Positions 43,733 to 52,830 of a stretch of DNA of 64,000 nucleotides are shown here, piece after piece. The DNA is from Betaproteobacteria bacterium (GTDB lineage: Bacteria; Pseudomonadota; Gammaproteobacteria; Burkholderiales; Usitatibacteraceae): NCBI GenBank assembly GCA_016708825.1, contig JADJEZ010000001.1:1-64000 (forward strand), read 5' to 3'. Positions within the stretch are counted from its first letter, which is position 1. Every line of letters begins with the position of its first letter. Below the pieces are notes generated by a model, which was not told the origin of the DNA, ran no database searches, and saw only the letters and a list, made by a program, of their open reading frames with translations. A program made the position numbers and the translations under genes.

Positions 43733-45025
43733 ATGGATCTCGCCATCACCGCCCTTCTCGTCGCACTCCTCTTCGTGCTCCTCGCGAGCGGGCTCTGGAT
43801 CGGCATCGCGCTCCTGGGCGTGGCCTGGATCGGCATGGAGCTCTTCACCATCCGGCCGGTGGGGGACGCGATGGCGGTCACGGTCTGGGGGTCGATGTCC
43901 TCGTGGACCCTCACCGCCCTGCCGCTCTTCCTGTGGATGGGCGAGATCCTCTTCCGCACCAAGCTCTCCGAGGACATGTTCCGCGGCCTTTCGCCGTGGC
44001 TGCAGCGCCTGCCGGGCCGGCTCCTGCACACGAACATCATCGGCTGCACGCTCTTCGCGGCGGTGTCGGGCTCGAGCGCGGCCACCTGCGCGACCATCGG
44101 CAAGATGACGCTGCCGGAGCTGAAGAAGCGCGGCTATCCCGAGGACATGACCGTCGGCACCCTGGCCGGCGCCGGCACGCTGGGGCTGCTCATACCGCCC
44201 TCCATCATCATGATCGTCTACGGCGTGACGGCCGAAGTGTCGATCACCAAGCTCTTCATCGCAGGCGTGCTGCCCGGGCTGCTCATTGCCGCGCTCTTCA
44301 TGGGCTACACCGTCGCGTGGTCGCTCGTCTTCCCGCACCGCATCCCGCCGCCCGACGCGCCGCTCTCCTTCGGCGCGAAGCTGCGCGCCTCCCGCCACCT
44401 CATCCCGGCGCTCACCCTCATCCTGCTGGTGCTGGGGTCCATCTACGTCGGCATCGCCACGGCGACGGAGGCCGCGGCCCTGGGCGTGGTGGGCGCGCTG
44501 GCCCTGTCCTGGGCGCAGGGCTCGATGAGCCTGAAGGTCTTCGCGGAGAGCCTCATGGGGGCCACGCGCCTGTACTGCATGATCGCGCTCATCCTCGCGG
44601 GCGCGGCCTTCCTCACGCTCTCCATGGGCTACATCGGGCTGCCGCGCCACCTCGCGGAGTACATCACCGGCCTCGGGCTCACGCCCTTCTGGCTCCTCTT
44701 CGCCCTGGCGCTCTTCTACATCGTGCTGGGCTGTTTCCTCGACGGCATCTCGATGGTGGTGCTCACGATGGGGGTGATCCTGCCCACCATCCAGGCCGCC
44801 GGCATCGACCTCATCTGGTTCGGGATATTCACCGTGATCGTGGTGGAGATGGCGCAGATCACCCCGCCCGTGGGCTTCAACCTCTTCGTGCTGCAGGGCA
44901 TGACGGGCCGGCAGATCCCGTGGATCGCGCGCGTGACGCTGCCGCTCTTCGCGCTGCTGGTCGCCGCCGTGGCGCTGATCTACTTCTTCCCCGCGATCGT
45001 CACCTGGCTTCCCGACCGGATGTGA
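43733..45025 (+). CDS. TRAP transporter large permease (DctM family)
   Basis: The sodium-coupled transport subunit, 430 residues and about twelve hydrophobic segments. Family hallmarks are AVSGSSAATCATIGKMTLPE, GTLAGAGTLGLLIPPSIIMI and ITPPVGFNLFVLQGM. The gene is closely spaced after the small subunit and its stop is one base from the convergent response-regulator stop. With the upstream binding protein it forms a complete dctPQM-like set. Confidence 0.95.
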   Translation: MDLAITALLVALLFVLLASGLWIGIALLGVAWIGMELFTIRPVGDAMAVTVWGSMSSWTLTALPLFLWMGEILFRTKLSEDMFRGLSPWLQRLPGRLLHTNIIGCTLFAAVSGSSAATCATIGKMTLPELKKRGYPEDMTVGTLAGAGTLGLLIPPSIIMIVYGVTAEVSITKLFIAGVLPGLLIAALFMGYTVAWSLVFPHRIPPPDAPLSFGAKLRASRHLIPALTLILLVLGSIYVGIATATEAAALGVVGALALSWAQGSMSLKVFAESLMGATRLYCMIALILAGAAFLTLSMGYIGLPRHLAEYITGLGLTPFWLLFALALFYIVLGCFLDGISMVVLTMGVILPTIQAAGIDLIWFGIFTVIVVEMAQITPPVGFNLFVLQGMTGRQIPWIARVTLPLFALLVAAVALIYFFPAIVTWLPDRM

Positions 45026-45026
45026 G

Positions 45027-45644
45027 TCACGCCTCGCCTCTCTCGCCGAGCATGCGGGCGAGCTCCACGGCGCTCTTCACGCCCATCTTCTCGAAGACGC
45101 GCGCGCGGTAGACCTCCACCGTGCGCATGGCGATGCCCAGCCGGTCGGCGATCACCTTGTTGTAGTGCCCCTCGACGATCAGGTCGAGGACCTCGCGCTC
45201 GCGCGCCGTGAGGGTGGCGAGCCGCTCCTCCCGCAGCCCCTTCTCGCGCGTCTCCTCGATGCGCCGGCGCGATTCCTCCAGCGCGGCGATGAGCCGGTCG
45301 GCGAGGGAATTGTCGTTGAAGGGCTTCTCGACGAAATCGAACGCGCCGCGCTTCAACGCCTCGACCGCCATCGGCACGTCGCCGTGGCCGGTGAGGAAAA
45401 TGACCGGCCACGCGGCGAGCCGCCCCTCCTCGCCCAGGCGCTCGAAGAGCTCGAGCCCGCCCAGGCGGCCCATGCGCACGTCCAGGAGCAGCGCCCCGGG
45501 CCTGGACCCGTCGGCGCCTCCCGCCTCGACGAAGGCGAGGAACTCCTCGGCCGAGGCGTAGGTGCGGCAGGCCAGGTCGCGCGAGCGCAGCAGCCACGCG
45601 AGCGCGTCCCGGATCGGCTCCTCGTCGTCGACGACGTGGATCAC
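45027..45644 (-). CDS. FixJ/DctR-type response regulator
   Basis: A 205-residue regulator. The N-terminal receiver has VDDEE, phosphoacceptor Asp in LLLDVRMGRLGGLELF, Thr in IFLTGHGDVPMAVEALKRGA and Lys in EKPF. The C-terminal LuxR-type helix-turn-helix is LTAREREVLDLIVEGHYNKV with IADRLGIAMRTVEVYRARVF. The GTG at 45644 is the natural start: it overlaps the kinase stop (GTGA) and puts VIHVVDDEE at the N-terminus. It pairs with the upstream sensor kinase; the pair probably controls the divergent dctP at 47801 and possibly the convergent TRAP operon. Confidence 0.92.
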   Translation of the reverse strand: MIHVVDDEEPIRDALAWLLRSRDLACRTYASAEEFLAFVEAGGADGSRPGALLLDVRMGRLGGLELFERLGEEGRLAAWPVIFLTGHGDVPMAVEALKRGAFDFVEKPFNDNSLADRLIAALEESRRRIEETREKGLREERLATLTAREREVLDLIVEGHYNKVIADRLGIAMRTVEVYRARVFEKMGVKSAVELARMLGERGEA

Positions 45645-47647
45645 GGCGGCGGGAACTGCATGTGGAACGCCGTGCCGAGGTCGCACCGCTCGAAGGCGAG
45701 CTTGCCGCCGTGGGCCTCCACTATCGAGCGGCAGATGGAAAGCCCCATGCCCATGCCCTCGGCCTTGGTCGTGAAGAAGGGCGAGAAGAGCTGCTCGGCC
45801 ACGGCGTCGGGGATGCCCGTGCCGCGGTCGCGCACGCTGATGCGCGTCCCGCCCGCCTCGCCGCGGCGCGCGGCGATCGCGAGGACGCGCCGGCCCGGGT
45901 CCACCTCCGCCATCGCCTCGATCGCATTGCGCGTGAGGTTCAGGATCACCTGCTCGAGCATGACCGCGTCACCCACGATGGGCGCGAGGCCGGGCTCGAC
46001 CTCCACGCTGATGTGGGCGCCGGTGCGCCGCGCCTGCAGCTCGACCAGCGCGCGGCATTCCTCGAGGAGCCGCCCGGCGTCGAGCGCCACGCGCTGCGGC
46101 TCGCGCTTTCTCACGAACTCGTGCACGCGCCGGATCACCTGGCCCGCGCGCTGCGCCTGCTGGCTCGCCTTGGCGAGCGCCGGGCCGAGGTCCTCGGCGC
46201 TGGCGCCGCCGCGCTCGATGAGGTTGATCGACCCGGCGAGATAGCTCGCGATGGCGCCCAGGGGCTGGTTCAGCTCGTGGGCGAGCGAGGAGGCCATCTC
46301 GCCCATGGTGGTGAGGCGCGCGGCGGTCTGCAGGCGCTCCTGCTGCAGGCGCTCGCGCTCCTCGGCGTTCTTCTCCTCCGTCGCGTCGAGGATGGAGCTC
46401 ATCCAGCCGGTCTGGCGCCCGTCGGCGTCGCGCAGCGGCGCATCGTAGATCACCACCGGGAAGCGCTCGCCGCCTGCGCGCCGGAACTCCGTCTCGAAGG
46501 GCGCCGTGCTCGCCTGGCCGGAGAGCACGTGGTCGACGCGGCGCTGGTACTCGTCGGCGCGTTCCGGAATCCAGTAGGGCATCGGCGGCCCGTGCCCCAC
46601 CAGCGCCTCTTCCGGCAACCCCACCATGTGGCAGAAGGCCGGGTTCACGAAAGTCACGCGCCCGTCGAGGTCGCGCGCGCGCAGCCCGATCACCGCGGAA
46701 TCTCCCATCGCGCGCCGGAACGCCACTTCCTCGCGCAGCCGGTGCTCCGCCGCGACCCTGCGCTGCACGTCCCGCCACAGCGCCCACAGGCTCCAGAAGA
46801 GCAGGAACGCGAGCGCCACCGTCCCGCCCCGGATCACGTTCGTGATCCAGTCCGGCGGCCCGCGCAGGCTGTCGGTCCCCAGGACCAGCGTCGTGCCGGG
46901 AATCTCGAGCGGCGTCTGGTGGGTGTAGACGCCCCGCCCGCGGCCCGCGGAAGCCCGGCGCGCGTGCACCGTGCCGGTCACGTCCGAGAGCGTCACCTCG
47001 TGGGACTGCGCGAAGGACCACGGCACCATCCCGTCGAGCGCGCGCTCGAGCCAGTAGACGGCCACGAGGAAAGCCTGCGCCTCGCCCTTCACGGGAGCGA
47101 CCAGCACCAGCCCCGCGCCCCACGGCGCCGCGAAGGGCGGGCCGAAGACCGCTTCGCCGCTGCGCAGCGCCTTCGCCATCGCGGCCTCGATCGTCGCCGA
47201 CGGCGCGGCACCCAGCGGGTCCATGCCCGAGATCGAGGCGTCCCGGGCGAGAATTTCCGAGGACTGCGTGCCCTGGCCCATGAGCGCGACCACGAGCGAT
47301 TCGCGGCCGCGACGCAGGAATACCTGGAGCTGGGCTTCGAGCGCCCCGCGCGTCAGGTTCCCGGCGGCCAGGTCGGAGGCGATGAGCTGCAGCGCCTCGG
47401 CCTCGCGCTCGAGCTGGAACGTGAGCGACTGCCGGACCCACAGCGAGTCGGCCACGAGCTGGTTGCCGGCCTCGGCGCGCTCGTGCAGGTCGGAGAGCGT
47501 CAGGAGAAACGAGGTCGCGCCGAGCAGCAGCACGACGATGACACCCGGAATCCACCAACGCACGCGCCGCCAAACCCGGGACTCCGGGCGGGCGGGCGGG
47601 GCGGCGGTCGCGGGACCGGCCGGGGGCGGTAGCGTGGCGAGGGACAC
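45641..47647 (-). CDS. DctS-like membrane sensor histidine kinase with PAS domain
   Basis: A 668-residue kinase with a GTG start. A first membrane helix lies at about residues 28-48 and a second near 290-310. Between them is a periplasmic sensor of about 240 residues. A PAS domain (VIGLRARDLDGRVTFVNPAF) follows, then phosphoacceptor MASSLAHELNQPLGAIASYL and an ATPase with EQVILNLTRNAIEAM, VRDRGTGIPD and GMGMGLSICRSIVEAHGG. The layout matches DctS of dicarboxylate-sensing systems. The stop overlaps the regulator start by four bases. It is divergent from an orphan DctP gene 153 bases away, a likely target. Confidence 0.9.
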   Translation of the reverse strand: MSLATLPPPAGPATAAPPARPESRVWRRVRWWIPGVIVVLLLGATSFLLTLSDLHERAEAGNQLVADSLWVRQSLTFQLEREAEALQLIASDLAAGNLTRGALEAQLQVFLRRGRESLVVALMGQGTQSSEILARDASISGMDPLGAAPSATIEAAMAKALRSGEAVFGPPFAAPWGAGLVLVAPVKGEAQAFLVAVYWLERALDGMVPWSFAQSHEVTLSDVTGTVHARRASAGRGRGVYTHQTPLEIPGTTLVLGTDSLRGPPDWITNVIRGGTVALAFLLFWSLWALWRDVQRRVAAEHRLREEVAFRRAMGDSAVIGLRARDLDGRVTFVNPAFCHMVGLPEEALVGHGPPMPYWIPERADEYQRRVDHVLSGQASTAPFETEFRRAGGERFPVVIYDAPLRDADGRQTGWMSSILDATEEKNAEERERLQQERLQTAARLTTMGEMASSLAHELNQPLGAIASYLAGSINLIERGGASAEDLGPALAKASQQAQRAGQVIRRVHEFVRKREPQRVALDAGRLLEECRALVELQARRTGAHISVEVEPGLAPIVGDAVMLEQVILNLTRNAIEAMAEVDPGRRVLAIAARRGEAGGTRISVRDRGTGIPDAVAEQLFSPFFTTKAEGMGMGLSICRSIVEAHGGKLAFERCDLGTAFHMQFPPP

Positions 47648-47800
47648 CCGGCTATCGTCTCGCCCCGGCGACGCCCTGTAAACGGGAATGTGGAAATCCA
47701 CCATCCCCGGCGGCCGCGAACCGGTACACGATGGTCCCACCATGGCCCCATTGCGTCGGGGCCCTTCGCCTTCGATTCGCCTCGCGCGAGGTCTCGCACC

Positions 47801-48813
47801 GTGATTCGCAGGACATTCATCGCCGCGGCCGCCGCGGTCACCCTCCTCGCCGCCGCCGGCACCGCGTCCGCGCAGCGCCCCATCGTCATCAAGTTCAGCC
47901 ACGTCGTGGCGAACGACACGCCCAAGGGCAAGGGCGCGGACCACTTCAAGAAGCTGGCGGAGGAGCGCACCAAGGGCCGCGTGAAGGTCGAGGTCTACCC
48001 CAACAGCCAGCTCTACAAGGACAAGGAGGAGATGGAAGCCCTGAGCCTGGGCGCGGTGCAGATGCTCGCGCCCTCGCTCGCGAAGTTCGGGCCCCTGGGC
48101 GTGCCGGCCTTCGAGGTCTTCGACCTGCCCTACATCTTCGACAACTACCGGGAGCTGCAGAAGGTGACCCAGGGCCCGGTCGGCCAGGCGCTGCTGAAGA
48201 CCCTGGAGACGAAGGGCATCCTCGGGCTCGCCTACTGGGACAACGGTTTCAAGGTGATGAGCGCCGACCGGGAGCTGCGCCTGCCGGCCGACTTCCGGGG
48301 CCTCAGGATGCGCATCCAGTCCTCCAAGGTGCTCGACGCCCAGATGCGCGCCCTGGGCGCGAACCCGCAGGTGATGGCCTTCTCCGAGGTCCGCGAGGCG
48401 CTGCGCGCCGGCGTCGTGAACGGCACGGAGAACCCGCCCTCGAACCTCTACACGCAGCGCATGCACGAGGTCCAGAAGCACGTGACCCCTCCAACCACGG
48501 CTACCTCGGCTACGCCGTCATCGTGAACCGCAAGTTCTGGGAGAGCCTTCCGGCCGACATCCGCGCAACACTCGAGGGCGCCATGCGGGAGGCGACCCGC
48601 TTCGCCAACGACATCGCCAAGAGCGAGAACGACCAGGCCCTGGCGGCGGTGCGGCAAAGCGGCCTGTCGAAGGTGATCGAGCTCACGCCCGAGGAGAAGA
48701 AGGCGTGGAAGAAGGCGCTGCTGAGCGTCCACCAGGAAAGCGAGGCACGGATAGGGCGCGACCTCCTCCAGTCCATCTATCGCGAAACGGGGTTCGATCC
48801 GGCAAGGCTCTGA
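47801..48813 (+). CDS. Orphan TRAP substrate-binding protein, C4-dicarboxylate type (frameshift near 48489)
   Basis: A periplasmic binding protein of about 337 residues, with a GTG start and signal peptide VIRRTFIAAAAAVTLLAAAG. Dicarboxylate-type DctP features are IKFSHVVANDTPKGKGADHF, VEVYPNSQLYKDKEEMEAL, DLPYIFDNYRELQKVT and LRMRIQSSKVLDAQMRALGA with the ligand Arg. One C is missing near 48489: restoring it gives HVTPSNHGYLGYAVIVNRKF and the normal C-terminus to 48813. No small or large TRAP subunit follows; the next gene is unrelated. It may work with permeases elsewhere or act as a sensor partner of the divergent DctS-like kinase. Confidence 0.88.
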
Positions 48814-48879
48814 GCGCGCCCGGCAACGCCCGCCGCGTTTGCCGCAGAATGGGGTCCCCGCTTACAGCACGCGCGCGCC

Positions 48880-49638
48880 ATGTGCCTCATCGCCATCGCC
48901 TGGCAGGCCCACCCGGACTACCCGCTGGTCGTCGCGGCCAACCGCGACGAGTGGCGCGACCGGCCCGCCCGCGCGGCCCACTGGTGGGAGGACCATCCGC
49001 GGATCCTCGCCGGGCGCGACCTCCAGGCCGGTGGCACCTGGATGGGCGTCACCCGCGGCGGGCGCTTCGCGGCGGTGACCAATTACCGCGACCCCTCGGA
49101 GCGGCGCTCGAGCGCCCGGTCGCGCGGCGAACTGGTGGCGGGCTTCCTGCTCGCAACCGATAGCCCCGCCGATTTCCTCGCGGGCATCGCGGGCCGCGCC
49201 GCGCAGTACAGCGGCTTCAACCTGCTCGTGGGCGACGACCGCTCGCTCTTCTGCTTCGGCAGCCGCGAGGGCGCCATCCGCCCGGTGGAGCCGGGCGTTC
49301 ACGCGCTGTCGAACCACCTGCTCGACGAGCCGTGGCCCAAGGTCCAACGCGCGCGCACCGTACTGGGCATGGGTGTCGGCGACGGCGACGAGCCGCTCTT
49401 CGCGATGCTCTCCGACGCAACTCCCGCGCCCGACCACGCGCTTCCCGACACGGGCGTGGGCCTCGAGCGCGAGCGCTGGCTCTCCCCCATCCTCATCACC
49501 GGCGAGACCTACGGGACGAGAGCCTCCACTGTCCTTCGCGCGGGCGCGCACGGCGAGGTGCATCTCGAGGAGCGCACCCGCGGCGCGAACGGCGATGTCA
49601 CGGCCACCGTGGCCTTCTCCTTCCGGCGGATCGGCTGA
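48880..49638 (+). CDS. NRDE-family protein (TANGO2-like)
   Basis: A 252-residue protein of the NRDE/TANGO2 family. Cys2 at the N-terminus (MCLIAIAWQAHPDYPLVVAA) is followed by the family's name motif NRDEW. Other typical parts are GGTWMGVTRGGRFAAVTNYR and GVHALSNHLLDEPWPKVQRA. The N-terminal Cys resembles Ntn-hydrolase nucleophiles. Links of TANGO2 proteins to heme trafficking have been proposed, which is of interest because a multiheme enzyme gene follows immediately, but that connection here is speculative. Confidence 0.88.
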   Translation: MCLIAIAWQAHPDYPLVVAANRDEWRDRPARAAHWWEDHPRILAGRDLQAGGTWMGVTRGGRFAAVTNYRDPSERRSSARSRGELVAGFLLATDSPADFLAGIAGRAAQYSGFNLLVGDDRSLFCFGSREGAIRPVEPGVHALSNHLLDEPWPKVQRARTVLGMGVGDGDEPLFAMLSDATPAPDHALPDTGVGLERERWLSPILITGETYGTRASTVLRAGAHGEVHLEERTRGANGDVTATVAFSFRRIG

Positions 49639-49674
49639 CGGAGCGCGGCAGTCGGCGGCGAAGCCGCGCTAAGC

Positions 49675-49688
49675 TTGACCGTTGTCAA
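49675..49688. promoter_or_regulatory. FNR/DNR-type palindrome TTGAC-CGTT-GTCAA
   Basis: A perfect inverted repeat in the form TTGAC-N4-GTCAA, centred about 78 bases before the ATG of the octaheme nitrite reductase. It matches the general shape of Crp/Fnr-family sites (TTGAT-N4-ATCAA) and the nitric-oxide-responsive variants. Class II activation at -41.5 would put the start near 49723. Confidence 0.6.
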
Positions 49689-49759
49689 AGCTGCACATGG
49701 TCTGCCTGTTAGCGTGGAAAACACCTTCCCGGCTCCGGGGAGATTCCAGGGACAAGACC

Positions 49760-51525
49760 ATGACCATCCAGCCATTGCGTCCGTTCACCACGATCCTGGC
49801 CGCCCTCGCGACGGCCGCCCTCGGGCTTGCGGGCGGCGACTTCGCGGCGGCCGCCGACAAGGCCGCACCGGCTAAGGCCGCCGCGGCCCCCGCGAAGACC
49901 GCCGCCGCCCCTGCGAAGACCGCGGCGCCGGGCAAGGCGCCCGCGGCCAACCGCGAGTGCATCGAATGCCACGAGGAGCTCAAGGAGTTCCACGATCCCG
50001 GCAAGCACAAGACGGTGGCCTGCACCGAGTGCCACACGGGGACGGAGGCGCACCTGAAGAAGAAGAGCGCACGCCCGGCCACCATCACCGACCCGGCGAA
50101 ATGCGGCTCGTGCCACAAGAACCAGTACGAGACGATGTACCGCATGAACTTCGCGAAGACGGCGCGAAACGAGAAGAGCCAGTTGACCGGCGTCTCGCCC
50201 AACCCGGCGTGGGAGAAGCTGATGGGCCCGCACGGCTTCACGAAGGAGCACAACATGCCGCGCTCCCACGCCTTCGCGCTCTACGACCAGCTGGTGGTCG
50301 ACCGCGCCTTCGGCGGCCGGTTCGAGAACAAGTACGGCTGGGGCGACCTCGCCCGCGCCGGGCGGCAACTTCAGGCTCTGGGACGTCCTCGTCGACAAGT
50401 ATCCCGGGCGAGCCGCACAAGACCTTCAAGCCCGGCACGGCCGCCGCCGCGAACCCGCTGTGCATGTCCTGCAAGACCGCGGACCACATCCTCGACTGGG
50501 CCTACATGGGCGACCCGGAGCCGAAGGCGAAGTGGAGCCGGCTCTCCAAGGTGAACGAGTTCGTGAAGGACGTGAACCACTCGCTCAATTGCATCTTCTG
50601 CCACGACCCGCACGGCGCGCAGCCGCGCATCATCCGCGACGGCCTCATCCAGGCGCTCACCCGCCCCGAGAAGGACACGCTCTGGCACAAGGACCCGAAG
50701 GCCGGCAAGGTGGACGTGAAGGACCTCGGCCAGCGCGGCTTCACCCGCAAGATCGCGATCCTCGACAAGTACGACACGAAGCTGCAGTGCGGCCAGTGCC
50801 ACGTCGAGTACAACTGCAACCCCGGCACCGACCCCGTCGCCGGCAAGCCCGTGACCATGGCCGATGCGCGCACCAACCACTTCCCGTTCAAGGACGTGAA
50901 CGACCTCGCGCAGCACTACCGCGACCTCAAGTTCCGCGACTTCAAGCACGCCATCACCGGCGCCATGCTGTGGAAGGCGCAGCACCCGGACGTCGAGGTG
51001 TACTACGGCTCGGTGCACGACCGCGAGGGCGTCATGTGCCACACCTGCCACATGCCCAAGGAGAAGGACGCGAAGACCGGCAAGACCTTCACCTCGCACT
51101 GGCAGACGAGCCCGAAGGAATACGTGAAGGAGGCCTGCCTCGGCTGCCACAAGACGTGGAGCAGGGAACAGGCGAAGTACACGGTCGACTCCCTCAGGAA
51201 CCGCTACCAGGGCAAGCTGCGCAAGGCCGAGTACTGGCTCACGCGCATGATCGACAAGTTCGAGGAAGCGAAGAACCTGGGCGTGGACGAATCCGTCCTC
51301 GCGGCGGTGCGCGAGAAGCACTACGAGGCGCACGTGCACTGGGAATTCTGGACCGCCTCCAACGGCTCCTACTTCCACAACCCGCAACTCGCCGACCAGT
51401 CGATCAACAAGGGCATGGTGATCTCGCAGGAGGCCATCAAGGTCCTGGACGAAGCCACGGCGAAGAAGCGCACCCTGGCGGCCGCTCCGGCGGCGGTGGC
51501 ACCCGCGGCAGCGGCCGCGAAGTAG
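49760..51525 (+). CDS. Octaheme cytochrome c nitrite reductase, CxxCK type (frameshifts near 50361 and 50405)
   Basis: A periplasmic enzyme of about 587 residues that should reduce nitrite to ammonium. A signal peptide is followed by a low-complexity AAPAKTA-repeat linker. Heme motifs in order are CIECH, CTECH, CGSCH, CMSCK, CIFCH, CGQCH, CHTCH and CLGCH. Three N-terminal hemes followed by a NrfA-like pentaheme part whose first motif is CxxCK is the pattern of Thioalkalivibrio octaheme reductase. CGQCHVEYNC holds the catalytic Tyr and a Cys two residues on, the pair cross-linked in that enzyme, and AQHPDVEVYYGSVH resembles the catalytic-His region. Two extra C bases shift the frame; removing them gives GGNFRLWDVLVDKYPGEPHK. 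A CcmI-like gene follows. Confidence 0.86.
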
Positions 51526-51535
51526 GCCCGCACGC

Positions 51536-52404
51536 GTGATCGGGTTCTGGGCTATCGCCGGGGCGATGACGCTCGCCGCCGTGGCCTTCGTGGCCGCGCG
51601 GCTCGTCTTCCCCGCCGGTCCGCCGCCCACTTCGAGCCGCGCGAGGCGAATCTCGCCGCGCTGCGCGCGTCGTGGGCGGAGCTCGACCGCGATCTCGCCA
51701 CGGGCCTGCTGCCCGCCGAACAGCACGAGGCGGCCCGCAGGGAACTCGCCGACCGGGCCGCGGAAGAGCTTTCCGACGCGGCGCCGGCCGCGTTTGCGCG
51801 GCGCCCCGCATGGGCCGTCGCGGCGGCAACGGCCATCCTGATCCCCCTCGCCGCCTTCGCACTCTATGGCCAGGTGGGCAGTCCCGCGGCCATCGGCACG
51901 GCGCTCGCCTTCGAGAGCATCGAAGGGCCGCTCACGCCGGATCGCCTGCCCGCTTTCCGCGAGCGGCTCGCGAAGCACGTTGCCGAAAGCCCGTCCGACG
52001 GGCGGGCCTGGGCGCTCCTCGGGCGCGTCGATCTCGCCCTCGAGCGTCACGCGCAGGCCGCGGCCGCCTTCGGGCGCGCGATCGAGTCCTCGCGAAAGGT
52101 CGCCGCCGACGCCGACATCTGGGTCGATTACGCGGAAGCCACCGGAATGGCCGAAGGACGGACCCTCGTGGGGCGCCCCGAGTCGTTCATCGCCCGGGCC
52201 CTCGCGATCGATCCGGCGCACCCGCGCGCACTCGAGCTCGCGGGAAGCCTCGCCACGGAGAAGGGCGATCACGCCGCCGCCGCGCTCCACTGGAAGGCGC
52301 TGCACGCGCTGCTCGATGCCGCGGACCCGCGGCGGGCCGAGCTGTCCCTCGCCATCACCCGCGCCGAAAGGCTCGCGTCCTCCGGGGGCATGACGCCGCG
52401 CTGA
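51536..52404 (+). CDS. CcmI/NrfG-like cytochrome c biogenesis TPR protein (frameshift near 51627)
   Basis: About 289 residues with a GTG start ten bases after the nitrite reductase. The N-terminal membrane helix (MIGFWAIAGAMTLAAVAFVA) is followed, after restoring one C near 51627, by HFEPREANLAALRASWAELD and EQHEAARRELADRAAEELSD, the CcmI-type cytoplasmic loop. A second helix follows (VAAATAILIPLAAFALYGQV). The C-terminal periplasmic part holds TPR-like helices (DGRAWALLGRVDLALERHAQ, IARALAIDPAHPRALELAGS). CcmI/NrfG proteins present apocytochromes to heme lyase; NrfG with NrfEF is needed for the CxxCK heme in E. coli. A dedicated role in attaching heme to the upstream enzyme is a reasonable inference. 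Confidence 0.82.
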
Positions 52405-52448
52405 TCCGGGTGCAGAATGGCGCCGTCAGGAACTCGCGGGAGAAGCTC

Positions 52449-52694
52449 GTGAACGACAGGACCGTCAAGGACGCCTTCATGGAAGTCGTCCAGAACCAGC
52501 TCGAGACGGGAGATCCGCCGGAGACGAAGGCCACGCTCGACCGGCTGGTGGCCGCGGGGAACTCCGAGGGCGAGGCGATGCAGTTGATCGCCGCCGTCGC
52601 GCGAAACGAGATGCAGGCCATGCTCGCGGCATCGCGGCAGTTCGACAACGTGCGCTACGCGAAGCTGCTGGCGAAGCTGCCCGCGCTGGACTGA
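52449..52694 (+). CDS. Small conserved-looking protein of unknown function
   Basis: An 81-residue, probably all-helical cytosolic protein with a GTG start. It reads FMEVVQNQLETGDPPETKAT then LDRLVAAGNSEGEAMQLIAA, ending in FDNVRYAKLLAKLPALD. The NDPPET-type phrase and the EAxxLIA helix recall short proteins of unknown function in many proteobacteria, but I cannot name a family. Codon use is like its neighbours. It lies about 45 bases after the CcmI-like gene. Just after its stop lies a tandem duplication. Confidence 0.6.
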   Translation: MNDRTVKDAFMEVVQNQLETGDPPETKATLDRLVAAGNSEGEAMQLIAAVARNEMQAMLAASRQFDNVRYAKLLAKLPALD

Positions 52695-52696
52695 CG

Positions 52697-52830
52697 GCAC
52701 CGGCCGGATAGCCGGCCCCGGGGTCCGCAGGCGCTAGGGCTCGTCGTCGAGCGAAGCCGCACCGGCCGGATAGCCGGCCCCGGGGTCCGCAGGCGCTAGG
52801 GCTCGTCGTCGAGCGAAGCCGCACCGGCCG
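52697..52830. repeat. 62-base tandem direct duplication at the 3' end of tsaC/sua5
   Basis: Two complete, identical copies of a 62-base unit (52697-52758 and 52759-52820) are followed by the first ten bases of a third. The unit begins GCACCGGCCGGATAGCCGGC and includes the final codons and stop of the minus-strand tsaC/sua5 gene, so the ending ASLDDEP-stop is present again downstream of the real stop. The unit also holds a small inverted repeat (GCCGG-ATA-GCCGG). Exact identity suggests a recent event or an assembly artefact. Confidence 0.9.

Noticed and set aside
49760..51525. Hydroxylamine oxidoreductase or octaheme tetrathionate reductase
   Set aside because: Both are octaheme proteins, but the CxxCK in fourth position together with CGQCHVEY and QHPD segments is the NrfA/octaheme nitrite reductase pattern.
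52449..52694. Continuation of the CcmI-like gene into the small downstream frame
   Set aside because: The CcmI-like frame has its own stop at 52404 after a complete TPR region, and the small protein begins at a separate GTG.
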